A stretch of 64,000 nucleotides of DNA from Rhabditophanes sp. KR3021 (taxonomy: Eukaryota; Nematoda; Chromadorea; Rhabditida; Alloionematidae): contig CAUJLY010000004.1 in assembly GCA_963281155.1 (NCBI GenBank), forward strand, positions 1,674,001-1,738,000, given 5' to 3'. This document shows, piece by piece, positions 10,208 through 22,308 of the stretch. The notes under the pieces were generated by a model, which worked only from the letters and a program-made list of their open reading frames with translations, did not search any database and was not told the DNA's origin. Each line of letters starts with the position of its first letter. The first letter of the stretch is position 1. A program made the translations under genes and the position numbers.

Positions 10208-12643
10208 TTAATTATTGTATTTGGAAAGAGTGACCATATTTCGTGAAAGACAGGTATAAACAATGATGCCGGCGTTTGTGATAAGACCAAGAATAATAGA
10301 TGCTCCGACGGCTAAATATAGTTGAAAACGACATTGTTCGGTTGTGGAAGCTTCAGTTAACTCAGCAACACCAGCAACACTTTTCCCCATAATTGGATCG
10401 TAATCTCCGGTTGGCTTGACCCTGACGGTGTCATCCTTGACGTTTAAGCTTGTTGAAAGATCCATCTAAACAAACAATATCAAACGTTTATCTAAATTCT
10501 TACTTACCTCCATCATTTTCGTACTATTAGTACTTCTCTTAACTCTTCTATTACAATCAGGAGGGGTTAGACCATCGCACTCGCCACTACTTTTCTTGCA
10601 CAACTCAACAACACACTGATAATTAAGAACACTGAAACCGAAAAATAAGGTTTGAGAACGTCATTTTGTTTTGTTATTAATTTTGTGTTAGCGAGGGCTA
10701 TTTACGTGTATATTATCATCAAGTTTAACGTAATTACTCATTCTTATTATTGTTAGTGCCTACCATCGCCTCGATTGGGTTTTATTATTTTTGTATTGCC
10801 TATGAACCCTCAATTAAACTCGCAAGTTACCGATTAATTCTCAAGGACTTCCCAGAATGTGGATACGAAGAGTACTAATGAAGTATTAATATATTTTTGC
10901 GTTTAAATGGATTTTTAAAATAAACTTTTTTGCGCGTACCTTGTATCTGAAAATTTATATCCAAAAGTTTCAACCATCGCTCTATTTTTGACATCATCAT
11001 ATTGAACATCTGGCTGAATAATTGGATCTATGGCGCATCCATCAATATCGAGTAAGTCAAATCTTTGGCCACGGCCATCATCTACGTAACAGGAATGAAC
11101 AAGGAATCCGTGAGTAGCATCATCACATTCCCATACGTGGTAAATCTTGTCTCCTACTTCGCCGGTAGCTAGGGCTGGTCCTTCCATGCTTTTTCTGATT
11201 GCATAAGTACAGGTAGGCATTTTGGCAGTATCCAAGAGTTCGGTGGTTCCCAAATTATTCATATCAATAGCATTCGTGATTCTTCTAACGTTTTTAAAGA
11301 AACACATTGCCTTGAAAGAGTAAGTTAAATATTAGTTATCTTTAAATTTGTCGGTGTTTCCAATGTATTTATGTTGTTAATTAATTTATGACGTTTACTA
11401 ATCATTGCCTATTTACTTTAGTTGTCCGTGCACTCAACTGGAGTTAAACTATGAAAAAACATGCCGTCAATGTCGGTGTAAAGAAAAAGCTTAAGAAGAA
11501 TAAGGATAAAATGGCGGTGACTTTTGGTATGAAATCTCTATTTTATGAACCAACTGGAAAAGAAGCACCAATTATCGATGAAGGATCTTTACCTGTAAGA
11601 GGAAAATACATGTTAGTTAAGGTAAGTTAAACATCTCAAATAATGACCAATCGTTTTAGTTCCAGACAAGCCACCACCAAAAAGTCGTTCTTTTGGTTTC
11701 GTTCAAGAAAAAGAGAAGTGGTGTAAAGAAGTTGCCCGAAAGTTGTAGCTTATGTGGATGTGATTGAAGACGAGTTTAAGATGACGTCTGAGTTTGCTGA
11801 TGCCTTTGTCAATACAAATCAAGTGCTTGAGTTAAGAAAGATATTAGCCTTGAGGAAGATATGTTTTATATTAGTGAATCTGAGAAGGATGATAGGATAT
11901 ATAATCACTCCGGCAAGTTCAATTGTGTCCTAAAGAATGGGGATTTGTTCGACAGAGAAGAGTCTAGAATGGACAAGATCAAAAACCATCCCAGCAGAAC
12001 TCTTCACCTCAAGCTTCCAGTTCCCGCCAAAGAATTAGCAGAAAACTTAGAATTCATCTTAGTTGAAAGATTCAAGAGACAGAGCACCAATTGTGATCAT
12101 GGAAAATGTAGTATGCCTGAAGTGTACCTTCGCAATCATGTCAATGGATTGCTGTTGGTGACATCTTGATGAAAATGATGTTTAATCTTAATATGACTTA
12201 TGATGATTAATTTTAATATTTTGATTACTACTTTTAATAAAACTTGCTTTGAAAGCTTTGTCTGATTTGGTGACAAAAGTTCCGTGAAAAGAAACAACAA
12301 CAGTCAAAGAAACCATCATTCCTTCCAAAGTTCCAGTTACTCGTTGCTTTTGCATGGTACAATCTCCGCTCTGAATCATAAATGAAAACTTATTTTGTTC
12401 CGTATTTTGGGCGAAGTTTCTTGAACACCTCTCATCATTAGCCATTCCTTTAACATAAACTCGGCCATTGAAAGGTTTCTTTGTTTTGAAGTTAACAGAC
12501 ATTAACGTATCTTCACAATTCACCTCCGGTTCCCCAACGAGCTCATTGTCCATACTCGACTCTGCCCCATGCACCTTTAAAGCCACTCCAATCGAAAATA
12601 ACAAGGAAACCCATCTAGTAACAAACATAATCTCCAAACACAA
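10208..12643 (-). CDS. Cuticlin-type ZP-domain protein with transmembrane anchor
   Basis: Four exons (12643-12248, 11310-10940, 10631-10508, 10465-10208) give 382 residues. A signal peptide (MFVTRWVSLLFSIGVALKVHG) precedes ZP-N (CEDTLMSV to FVTKSDKAFK) and ZP-C (CTYAIRKSMEGP, VYHVW-like IYHVWECD, LVHSCYVDDG, GCAIDP). Then come RVKR (a furin-like cleavage site, about residue 285) and a transmembrane helix (about 344-370) with a short tail. This is the order of nematode CUT/cuticlin proteins, which polymerise in the cuticle after furin cleavage. The first intron (12247-11311, 937 bp) joins in phase only if a GC-AG intron with donor GCAAGT is used, giving SDKAFK|AMCFFKN as expected for ZP proteins. 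That intron hosts a decayed gene on the opposite strand. Confidence 0.85.
11451..12169 (+). pseudogene. Decayed unrecognised gene nested in the cuticlin intron
   Basis: Plus strand, opposite the cuticlin gene. An ATG at 11451 opens 57 codons ending at a good donor (GTAAGT at 11622), with an acceptor at 11659 (38-bp intron). After that, coding-like sequence continues but the frame changes at the splice, near 11743 and near 11835, then stays open to TGA at 12167. The last segment (SESEKDDRIYNHSGKFNCVL, then LHLKLPVPAKELAENLEFIL) looks clearly coding. I do not recognise the family. A retained intron argues against a processed copy; three breaks argue against function. Confidence 0.5.
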
Positions 12644-13957
12644 ATAATAATGACGACCTTAGAAGAGTGATCATTAAATTACATTCCTCTCCAAATAAAT
12701 TTACTCCTAATCTCTGTGGGTCATCTTTTCACACCTAAAAAGGCATCACCAAAACAAAGACACGCCACTGCCTAAAATATCTTGGCACTTCCTTTTGGTT
12801 AATTCGGTGGAGTATAAGAAACGTGATGATATGTCCCTGAAATATTCAAATATATGGAGCGAGACTGTCTTTTCCTGTAAAGTTCAAATTATTGTGTTAG
12901 ATATTAAATTTATAAACAATATCTATGTCTAATCAAGATCAAAACAATAATATTTGATTCAAATCTAATATATAAGTTGTTCCTCCATTAAATGATGTTT
13001 TTACAGGAAGTAAGGAGTAATTGGAGGTAAATGGCACATAATTATTAGATTTAAGCTTTCGAAACTACGTTTTGCTGTTGCAAACAGATTCTCAAATTAA
13101 AAAGTACCAATTTATTGTGTTAAAATGCGTACATGAAATAACTGATTAGACGTAATTCTTTTTGTAGGAGGATTTCTAAATAATTAATATTAGAAGTTAA
13201 TTGATAAAAAAGTATATGTAGAGGTTATAGATGATATAAAAACGCTGTATATGCCAATTTGCGAGTATTAAGCTGTAGTAAAAGTTCTTTTTCTTCTTAT
13301 TATTTTTATTAAATATTTTTGTTATCATAAATGTTCTCATTAAATTGAAAGACAAAAAAAGACATCATTTACCTTGTTATTTATACAAAACATATACAAA
13401 TTTAATTATTCCTTATAATTATCGAAATTCTCAATCCATGACTTGTCTTAAAAAACAGTTTAAGAATTTACTTAATTTTTTGTAGATGGTATCAATACTG
13501 TTGCTTGAAATCAAATGATCTAACAAAATTAATTATACGTCATCCTCTACATTTACTTGATAGGTTTCATTATCAAGAAACTGAAATGTTATATGATATT
13601 CTAAGTCCGGGAGTTGATTTAAATGAATATGCAGCGAAAAATTAATTGGTTGGGTGTATATTGCAATGTAACTTAATTATTTGTTTTATACTTTGACTGA
13701 AAGAGATGATTTAAAATAATATTTATACATATAATTATTGAATAGGTTGATATTGTTATTACACTGAATTGTAATACTATTATTTGGTGGAAAAGTTATT
13801 TAGGTGAATGTTTGATTGAGAATATGTCCTATTATTAAAAGAGGATAGAGACGAAACTATTATTATTTTATATATAACAAAAACCAACAAATTTATTGAA
13901 CTCATCATAAAAGACATTAACGAAACAACAGACCCTTTTTTACAAGTCCTGGACAAT
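12644..13957. other. Intergenic, at most one short ORF remnant
   Basis: A+T-rich. On the minus strand 13676-13533 is open for 47 codons without an ATG and reads somewhat like coding sequence (for example YHITFQFLDNETYQVNVEDD), but I cannot place it. A plus-strand TTTATT at 13892-13897 is the probable poly(A) signal of the eL8 gene. Confidence 0.5.
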
Positions 13958-14878
13958 TTAGATCTTTTGAGCAAGTTCGGCAGCCTTGATTTTTTCAAAC
14001 TTGTTCTTACGGGCTTGGGATCTTGCGGACATAATGGCTCCTCCCCAGTGTCTTCTGATTTCATCGGCTCTTTCATTGAAGTTGGTCTTAGCGACTTCAG
14101 TGAGGGCGGTGAGTTTGGCAGAGTCTTCTGGATTGACTTTGGTCAAGGCAACGCATGAGGTTGTCTTTTTTCCGACGATTTTTCCGAGTCTAGCTTTGTC
14201 CTTAACGATAACGTATGGGACGGCGAACTTTCTGCAGAGGGCTGGAAGGAAGAGAGCAATCTCGATGGGGTCGACGTCAAAAGCGATGGCGACGAAAGAG
14301 GCCTTCTTGGTTTCAACAAGTCTGGTGACATCCTTGATTCCGTAGTGGATGGTGTTTGGGCGCTTGGAGACGGTTTCGGTCTTACCGGCAGCCTTCTCTT
14401 CGGCTCTCTTAGCTAAACGTTCCTTCTTGGCGGCCTTTGATTCTGGGGCATATTTGTCAAAAAGTTTGAATACGTTAAGAGCGTTGTTCTTGTCCAAGGT
14501 TTGTCTAAATTGGTTCACTGGTGGTGGGATCTTCAATCTCTTGGCAAGAACAGCCTTTTGTCTTTGGAGACGGATGTATTTTGGCCATTTGACGAAATGA
14601 GTCAAGTCTTTTTCTGGCAAGATATCTCCACCTGAAAAGTTACGTTTATTTAAACACATCATTAACTTAATTTACTTACCAATGGTGAACTTTCTTGGTC
14701 TTTTCTCAAAAAGTGGATTGACAACCTTCTTTTGAGTGGCGGATTTAAGGTGAGCTGGAAGAGCAGCTACCTTCTTCTTGTTAACTTTCTTGCTTGAGGG
14801 CTAAAAATAAGTATTAATTTTTGTAATAAGAATGCGGCACAATTGTGCCTTAATTAGTCTAATAATAATACTTACCAT
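13958..14878 (-). CDS. rpl-7A: 60S ribosomal protein eL8 (RPL7A)
   Basis: Three exons: 14878-14876 (the ATG alone), 14800-14680 and 14631-13958; total 265 residues, the usual length. The protein starts [12 protein letters not shown] and contains the eL8 core: [24 protein letters not shown], the L7Ae-type RNA-binding motif around [17 protein letters not shown] and [12 protein letters not shown], then [11 protein letters not shown] and a lysine-rich end. eL8 is a kink-turn RNA-binding protein of the large ribosomal subunit. Introns are 73 and 47 bp. Placing an intron right after the start codon is common for ribosomal protein genes. Codon use is strongly biased (AAG, GTC, GCC, TTG), unlike neighbours, fitting high expression. 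No anomalies. Confidence 0.98.
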
Positions 14879-16002
14879 TTTTTATTTCCCGTGAATATTC
14901 AACAAATATTCAGATACAAAGTGTGTCTCTACCAACAATTGGTATACATAGAAATTTTGAATTTTCTCGAGCGGATTTTGGGTTAAATTTGAATTAGAGA
15001 CTACCTGCACATCATACGTTGGGAAAGTGTGTCTTCAACTTATAAAAGTACTTTCAACTTGATAATGATCATACTCTTATCACATAAAAAGAGATCCATT
15101 AAAAGAAATGTCGACTTGATATTATAATTTGTTCAAGCAATAAACTTTATCCATCGGGTACAGTAAATTGTTTACTTTAATGGAGAATGCCATTAAGTTG
15201 AAGTTTTTACTCCTTTTTGAACTTTTATTATTTTTGGAAACGACTATTTTTAGATTATGTTCATGTACATAAACTTGTGGTTCGTTTATTTTTTATCCAC
15301 TTTCAAACCAGAATACTATTTCCAATTGAAAAAGGATACAACACCAACTTTATTCTGTCCAAGTACTATATCCTTCGCCTTAATTATTAGCTTAATTGTG
15401 GAGAAAGCAAGTTCCATGCTGAGTATCACAAAAAGTATAATTAGGACACATACAATCCGAGCTTCAAATTAAAGACACAGGACTCCAATTAATGAAAGAC
15501 AGTCTTTTATATATTTTCCATACAGTATAACTATGCACAAAAGACACACAAAATTTAAATTAGAAAGATACATTACACAAAGTTATAAGAGTTTATTGGT
15601 ATGCGAAAATATACTTAATAATAATTATCAAAAAAGAGAGGAGATATGAGTTGTCAAGAACAAATAAAAAGAATAATATTAGATACCCCCAAAGGTGGAT
15701 AATTGATGGTCTTTAAATGTCATATTGTAACAAGAAGTTAATAGATAAGGTTTCACACTCGTTTTTGTTTTCAATTTTATAGAATCGAGGGTTTTTTGCC
15801 ACCTCATATTTACATTTGACACATTCTTTTTTAGAGTGGGTGACTAAATATCACCACCATTCAAAACTTGACTTTATGTGAGGATGAAGAAGATGTGGTG
15901 TATGTTGGGTGTTGTTGGCGCATCATCACAAAATAATGTTTGAGGCACGTGATAATTGAATTAAATCAAGTGTTACTTTTAACTGACATTTTATTTTAAA
16001 GG
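14879..16002. other. Intergenic and promoter DNA, no gene seen
   Basis: Upstream of the eL8 gene; a pyrimidine-rich tract overlaps the probable transcription start near 14890-14940. An ORF at 15257-15472 is hydrophobic by composition and has no neighbours, splice sites or family resemblance, so it is not called. Confidence 0.55.
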
Positions 16003-16941
16003 TTACAGCTTTTCACGTTGTTTGAAGCTCGAATTAAATTTGTTGACGATGGCTGTTGACATCCCGATGCAGCGAATTTCGGATGGTCGCGGGCTTAGCT
16101 CGTTACTACTTCGAATTCTAGAAATTCAAATAATTAGCTTTATTTGGGTTAAAAAATGTTAAAAATGGTTGTGACGTGTTGTTACCAAAATATTGTTTAT
16201 AAGGAAGTTGTAATTAACTTACTTTGTACTAGGTGTTAGATCGGCTGTTTCAAAAGAGCCACGCGATGGCGTGACTATACTTTCAACATCAACAGTAGAT
16301 TCCCTGTCGAAGGAACCGGGACGGGAAGAATTTTCCGAGTAAGGAAAGACTAGTAGAGCTTGCGAGGCTCGGTTCATTGATAATCTTAGTTGTTGATTTG
16401 TCCATTTTCGAGGATCTTCGGGAAGCCACTTTTGTTCGGGCCCTGTTTCCATAGGAGACAGTCTTCTCAGAGTTTCTTCTCTTTCTTCATCCGAGTCGCA
16501 GCCATTGTGGCGACAGACGGGAGCTGTATGAATGACGGAAGTTCTACCCATTTCGGAAACGTGTGAAGCCATCAATGTCGTTTCCATGGAGTATTGAATA
16601 GCTTGTATCAAGAAAGGAATGCCCTTGATAGACTTCATCAAAGTCTCCTGTGACTTTTGATCAATTGGATTTGGGGGTCTCATCCTACTTCTAAATGAAT
16701 TATTGACATAAATCTTTTTATGCCTCGGTTTCTTCCTCATATTCCTAAAGGACTTATTAAAGTACCTTATCAAAATATATAAACCTAAGAAAAGAATAGT
16801 CAGAGCAAGTGTCGTGACGGAGGTAATGATAAAGACTGGACTTGCCAAATACCCTAAAAAAATAGCTGCCAAGATGCCAACTAATGCAATTACCAAAAAG
16901 CCGAGCACTAATGTTGCCGTCCAAGACATATTTTCATACAA
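16003..16941 (-). CDS. Unknown membrane protein with N-terminal hairpin of hydrophobic helices
   Basis: Two exons (16941-16223 and 16117-16003) join in phase to 277 residues. Residues about 8-62 form two to three adjacent hydrophobic segments (TLVLGFLVIALVGILAAIFL, then SPVFIITSVTTLALTILFLG). A basic stretch (RNMRKKPRHKKI) suggests the rest is cytosolic. The remaining ~210 residues are polar, rich in Ser, Glu and Arg, with CRHNGCDSDEEREE and many potential phosphosites, probably disordered. The double hydrophobic block recalls lipid-droplet or ER hairpin proteins of the promethin type, but I see no diagnostic motif and do not assign it. Intron 105 bp. The 5' neighbour lies nearly 4 kb away. 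Confidence 0.7.
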
Positions 16942-18223
16942 ATATATATGATGTGCCTTATAATTTCTATATAAATATTATAAATATATATTGGCGTATA
17001 TTATTTATATGAATATAATGTATGTGGCTTGATAATACCAAAAATAGTAAGACTAAAAAAGGAATTAAATGTATTTTGTTGAAAAAACGACGATGAAGGC
17101 ACCAGTATAAAGTTACTGCAACGAATAGAAGTGTGATGGGCGCGGTTCTACCAAGTTACACCAATTTTTTGTGGTCTATCTCCATATTTAGATGGGAAAA
17201 GCTTTTGTGTGCTCAAAAAACTTTTTGATGCGTACTTTAATTTAGGTAAAATACTATCAAAATAGACATAAAATGGGCTTGGACAGAATTAAATAGTGCT
17301 AAACTAATTGATATAACATTTTATTTTGGTGTTAGATAAGGATATAAATTATATATACTTTTTTCATTAATGGCAATGACATGGCTTTCTAATTAAAAAA
17401 TAGACATTAAAAGGATAGTCTCCAAATATTTATAACCGAAATTATATATGATAAATAGGCTAATTTAGAAAACAATTAGGAGAAGGGTGTTTTAACATAT
17501 GATATCATTAAGGATATACCAAGTACTATTTCCTTATAAATGATGTAAAAAACAATGGGTTTTGAAAATTCATACAAAGAGTATAAATATGTTTAAATGT
17601 ACACGTTATTAAATTAATTGCAAAATTTATTAAAAATGGCAATGTTTTTGAATTTCAAAACAGCCGTGAAGTGAGATAATTTAACAAAAAGAAAAAATTG
17701 TGAGAACTATGGAGAAGGGTTCTTATCTAGTTAACGAGTGAACATTCTTTTTTTGCCTTGTTTTAAATATTATTTATTCACTGTTTATCTCATTTAAAAA
17801 TAATTTGTCTGATATCAACTTTTTTGTTTGTTGGCAACAGTTGATGCTTTTTTGGCGTATTAAACAAAACTAGAAACCTAGTTTAATATGAACAAATGTA
17901 TTGGGGCATTTAAATGACTGTATTGAAAATAAACGTGTTGGAAAAAATAAATAACTGTGTTGAAAAACATAAGTAAATATATTATGAATGTATTGAAGAC
18001 ATTTATATTGAAGATGTTTATTAAATAATGAAGAGGATATCATTTTGAGTTTTCTTTTTGTTAAATTTTAGTAGTGTTTCAAATAAACAAACAATAAAAT
18101 TACATTTATTACATTTAAATGAATTATTTATCACTTCCAGCAAGCTAAATATAAGCTAAGTGTAAACTAAATAGAAAGTAAGTGTAAACAAACAAAATTT
18201 ATTTAAATCACCAACTTTATTAA
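16942..18223. other. Gene-free A+T-rich DNA
   Basis: No open frame, RNA gene or repeat array noticed. Confidence 0.55.
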
Positions 18224-18467
18224 TTAATTAATCCTTACATCAATTTCCGCTACTTTGTTTTGAAGAAAGAAACCAATGGTGTTAACAAGACCTTTCATTG
18301 CCAGTCCTTGACACTTCAAAGTCGGCAGCTCTCCTACAAACCCAAGATAAATGGACTTCCAATATATATTTATGTATTTTGATAACTTCAATCACATTAA
18401 CGGTCTTTCCATCCCTACTAATAAGCTTTTGCCCATCTATTCTTGGATTTAGGATGTCCAAGGACAA
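18224..18467 (-). pseudogene. Possible gene remnant
   Basis: Minus strand: an open segment 18467 to about 18340 (LNPRIDGQKLISRDGKTVNV) is followed in another frame by one ending at TAA 18226-18224 (ELPTLKCQGLAMKGLVNTIG). The last part vaguely resembles the Lys-x-x-Gly-x-Ala helix of Alba-type RNA-binding proteins, but the match is too short to claim. No ATG start or splice sites tie them together. Confidence 0.2.
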
Positions 18468-20725
18468 ACCTCAACACATCTTTGTGACTTATGCTACTTC
18501 TCAAAGTAGTGTAGAAAATAAATTATGCTTGTATCTCCTTTTTCGGTCATCTTCGAGCTTATTTGGGAGAAGATGTGGTTATCTAGTATTACTTCTACTA
18601 ACATATGACTGCTACTAACATATATATTTACAAATAAACTTTTGATAATATTTTTTATCCCCATCAAAATGTATATTTCCTTAGTCGTCTTTTAACTATT
18701 AATATATTTTTTGATAATATACGTGATTCTTAAAGTTCACTTTTACAAAAACATTCAAACTGTGAAAGTTTTCACCCAAATATGGTACATACTCCTTTTT
18801 AGGCATCACAAAAAGGTTAAATATCATCTTTTGGAGAATTTGTGTATCGTAAACAATATGTATTTTGAGAGATGTCTAATTTTTTAGATGAAAACAATTT
18901 ATCGCCTACAAGTTTCTAATTTCTTTTTAATATTAAATTGTGGCAAATTGGTAAGTTTGATGGGTCGCATCCAGTTGTCAGCAGTTTATGGAAGGGAAGT
19001 TAAAACGAAATTGTAACCTTTATATAACTTACAAAACTTCCTAAACTTGATGAACTTTTGATTGTTTTTAACAACAAACATTATGTTTATCACAAATTAA
19101 AGGTGCCATTATTTCAACTTGCTGAACACTTGTCAACTTCAGTCGCAGTGCTTTGAGCCTACTGGACGGAAGTTTGATAAGGGATTCAGCACTGAAATTT
19201 GCTACTATCAATGTCAAACGTGACATTTATCTTTTGCCAAGCTATATTTATCTACCTGTTTCAATCATAAAAACAGTTCTACCAACGTAAGTTCAACTTT
19301 TTTATCCAAATATTAATACCTTGAGTGGTTAATGTCATAGACATCACCTAAAGATTTTCGTTTCACATATGTCATCATCCTTTGAGTTTACCCTAACATG
19401 CTTAAAAAGAATTCCCAAAAAGAGTGTGTATCTCAATATAATTAGATAGCTTCCGTTTAGCGAATATATGATAAAAATCTTACTTTCCATATTATTATTA
19501 CCCCTCCCAATTAATTATACTTATTTTGGGACGTGTTTTCTTTCAATTTACAGTAAACCGAGAGATGCCTTAATGTCAAGCTGCGGTTTGTCTTAATCAT
19601 AACTTTGAATAAAAACTTTTTTGGATAATGCTTAGTGTTATATTTTTTGGCAATTCTTATCTTCTTTCATATTAAATATCCGAACTTCTCAAATATTATT
19701 TAAACTCAGACTCCACCATCTAATTGTGCCAATTTTGAATTAGCAACCTCTTTGATTAGTAAGACTTTAAGATAATCCCTGTCAAGTGGTGCATACATTT
19801 AATTATTATCCCCTTGTTAACCTTTTTAGTGCGTAGGGATCACTTTTCAAAATCATGGCCACATCAAACACACTGTAAGTAAGTAAGCTAACCTAATGCC
19901 ACCAAACAAACCACCTGTTCTTTAGTTTGGGTGTTACTTTACAAATATATGCATATCACTAAATTACTTACATGCAAATTTAAATGTACCATTACTTTTC
20001 TACTACTTACTTTTAGGGTGTAAACCAACAAAAAATCTTTTCCAGTTCCACTATTTATATTATTATGTAGCATAGTAATGTTTATATTCTTCATATTTAT
20101 TATTATTTCAAGTCCTTCCCAGTACGTATAGGATTTTCTAAATAATAATAAGATTATACGTATCTTGGGTACAATTGCATGTCTGTACGCCAAAAATAAG
20201 CATCTATATTATTTTGAAGTTGTAGGCCATGCCACAATCACATTATTATCTTTGCATTACCTTCATTATGAATGTGCTAAGGTTGGAAGGAGCCTGTCAA
20301 CAAAAGAAGAATTGTAATGGAATTTTAATTTTTTCCAAGTGAATCGGCTTACCTCAGACACCACCACTATCACATACTCAATCACAGCCTCAAAAGTGGA
20401 AACAAACATTATCATCACCCTTTTGGAATGAGGATTAATAACAGAAGGCCTCACTAAAATTTATTTTTATGATCGTAAACTGGAAATATATTACCATTAC
20501 ATAACATTCCCTCACCTAAAACAACTCTCCTAACTCATTTTTTATATCCTTTTTGTGAGGGTTAATAGTTATCAGTATATGGAATTATTTGATCATACAC
20601 AAATATTTTCGAGATTAAACTTTCACTTTGCTTTAGAGTTGGGAGACGTTTTGATTTAATATGTAAATTTTGCATTTATTTTAGTTGTCTTTTTGGAGAA
20701 AAAGTTATTTGTATTTTGGGGAACC
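18468..20725. other. Long upstream region of the LIM-homeobox gene
   Basis: More than 2 kb without a supported gene, directly 5' of a neuronal LIM-homeobox gene, so it probably holds its control elements. A possible acceptor (TTTATTTTAG ending at 20684) lies just before the coding start and could mark a 5' non-coding exon or a trans-splice site. Confidence 0.5.
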
Positions 20726-22308
20726 ATGGCTCAACCTGCACAATCTTTGGACCTTCCTGATTTATTTAATTTTAATTCTATTTTGTTGATTGAAGAAAAT
20801 GGAGCCAACTCAAATAATGTTATACATAATAGACAGAGTATCATGCTGAATGGAGCTCCTCAAAGTAAGTACATTGGGACGTTAAATGTTAGATGTAAAT
20901 TAATAATTTTAGCTCAATGTCCCGAATGCAAACTACCTATCACAGATCAGTACTTCCTAGCAGTGGACGAACGAAGTTGGCATCCAACTTGTTTAAAATG
21001 TTCCGCATGTGGGTGCAATTTGAATGAAGCTGTCTCATGTTTTGTGAAGTATAATAGACTTTACTGCAAACTTGACTATGAAAAGTAAGTAATTAGACAG
21101 CTCTTGACATAACTTGACACAAACATTATCTTTAGAAATTTCCTTAAAAACTGCATCCGCTGCAAGTCCCTTATCCAAGCAAATGACGTCACGATGAAAG
21201 TAGGATCAGAAGACTATTACCATGCCCGTTGCTTCTCCTGTTCAGCTTGCCACCAAACTCTTCAAACAGGAGAACAATTCATAAGGGGTAATTTCGGACA
21301 GCTGCTCTGTCAATTAGATGCCATGCAACTACTTCCGGATTCTTACGTAATACCTACCATCCCTGGTCCGGTTAATAATCTTAGTGTTGGGGAAGTTCAA
21401 TTGCCACCACCTCCCTCTGAGTTGGTGGAGTCGACGAGGTCGGCGGTCATGCCTTACTCTAAGTATAAAGCTCGTAGGAAGAAGGATGATTTTTCAGATG
21501 ATGGTGAGTTTTGGGACTTGTTTTCCCAAACATTTGTCTCCTAATTAGGATACTACTAAATTAAGTGTGATAAATAAGATATGAATAGTGGTGTGTAAAC
21601 GTCACGCTTTCTTTTTGATTCAAGTAAAGGTTAGGGTCGTGCCAAAATATGTTGTTAATCCCTTACAGTATGCTACCCTTAATTGCGGCGCCCTCTTGAT
21701 ATCTGATAAACAAGTGGCATATAAATAATTGTATCAAATTTCAGGAGACGCAAGTAACATGGGTCTTGTTGACGGAAATGGTAGGGCAAAAAGAATGAGA
21801 ACTAGTTTTAAACATCAGCAGTTGAAAATAATGAGACATTACTTTAATCTAAATCAAAATCCTGATTCGAAGGATTTAAAGAATTTGGCTGTGAAGACTG
21901 GACTAACTAAAAGAGTGTTGCAAGTGTATTTTCAGAATGCAAGATCTGCTTAGTAAGTTTATTATTCAATTAGGTGTAATTTAATTTGTTGTATTTAGCC
22001 GCCGAAAGATAAGAAGTTCTGGAGAAGATTGTTCGGAGATGAATTTTTCAGACACAGGCCGCTTGATGAATCGCTGCGATGTGATGCAAACATCTCCTCT
22101 AACCCTTGACTCAATATTCCAATCTGCAACCAACAGCCGATCACAAAGCCCCGAAAATCACAGCCTGACAAGTTCTATTGACAATGCCAATATGTTAAGT
22201 ATCCATTCATTCAACTCATTCTCCAATGGCTCTTCTCGAAATAATTCCAATTCACCCAACAACAACACTTCTACCTCTATCAAAGGTGAATGTATCCAAG
22301 AACTGTAA
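20726..22308 (+). CDS. ttx-3: Apterous-group LIM-homeobox transcription factor (TTX-3/LHX2/9-like)
   Basis: Five exons (20726-20864, 20913-21084, 21136-21503, 21745-21952, 21999-22308) give 398 residues. LIM1 spans about 48-104 (CPEC, WHPTCLKCSAC, C-x2-D), LIM2 about 110-167 (CIRC, HARCFSCSAC) and the homeodomain about 241-300 (KRMRTSFKHQQL, KTGLTKRVLQVYFQNARSA). KRMRTSFKH and TGLTKRVLQV are hallmarks of the apterous/Lhx2/9 class, whose nematode member TTX-3 specifies AIY and other neurons. Helix 3 is odd: Trp48, nearly invariant in homeodomains, is Tyr (TAT), and the usual Lys55 is Ala, while Asn51 and Arg53 remain. Intron 1 (48 bp) is in frame and stop-free but has clear GTAAGT/TTTTAG borders. 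The C-terminal tail is Ser/Asn-rich. Confidence 0.88.

Noticed and set aside
13533..13676. 47-codon minus-strand open stretch
   Set aside because: Reads like coding sequence but has no ATG, no acceptor and no family; too short to call.
14349..14600. Plus-strand ORF opposite eL8
   Set aside because: Antisense shadow of a ribosomal protein gene with biased codons.
15257..15472. 71-codon plus-strand ORF
   Set aside because: Hydrophobic, A+T-driven composition, starts with a common ATG in non-coding context, no splice signals, family or neighbour support.
18298..18618. 106-codon plus-strand ORF
   Set aside because: It overlaps, on the other strand, a segment whose minus-strand reading looks more like coding sequence; composition is low-complexity Leu/Ser.
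20865..20912. Coding read-through between LIM-homeobox exons 1 and 2
   Set aside because: The 48-bp stretch is in frame and stop-free, but has GTAAGT and TTTTAG borders and splits the start of LIM1; treated as an intron.
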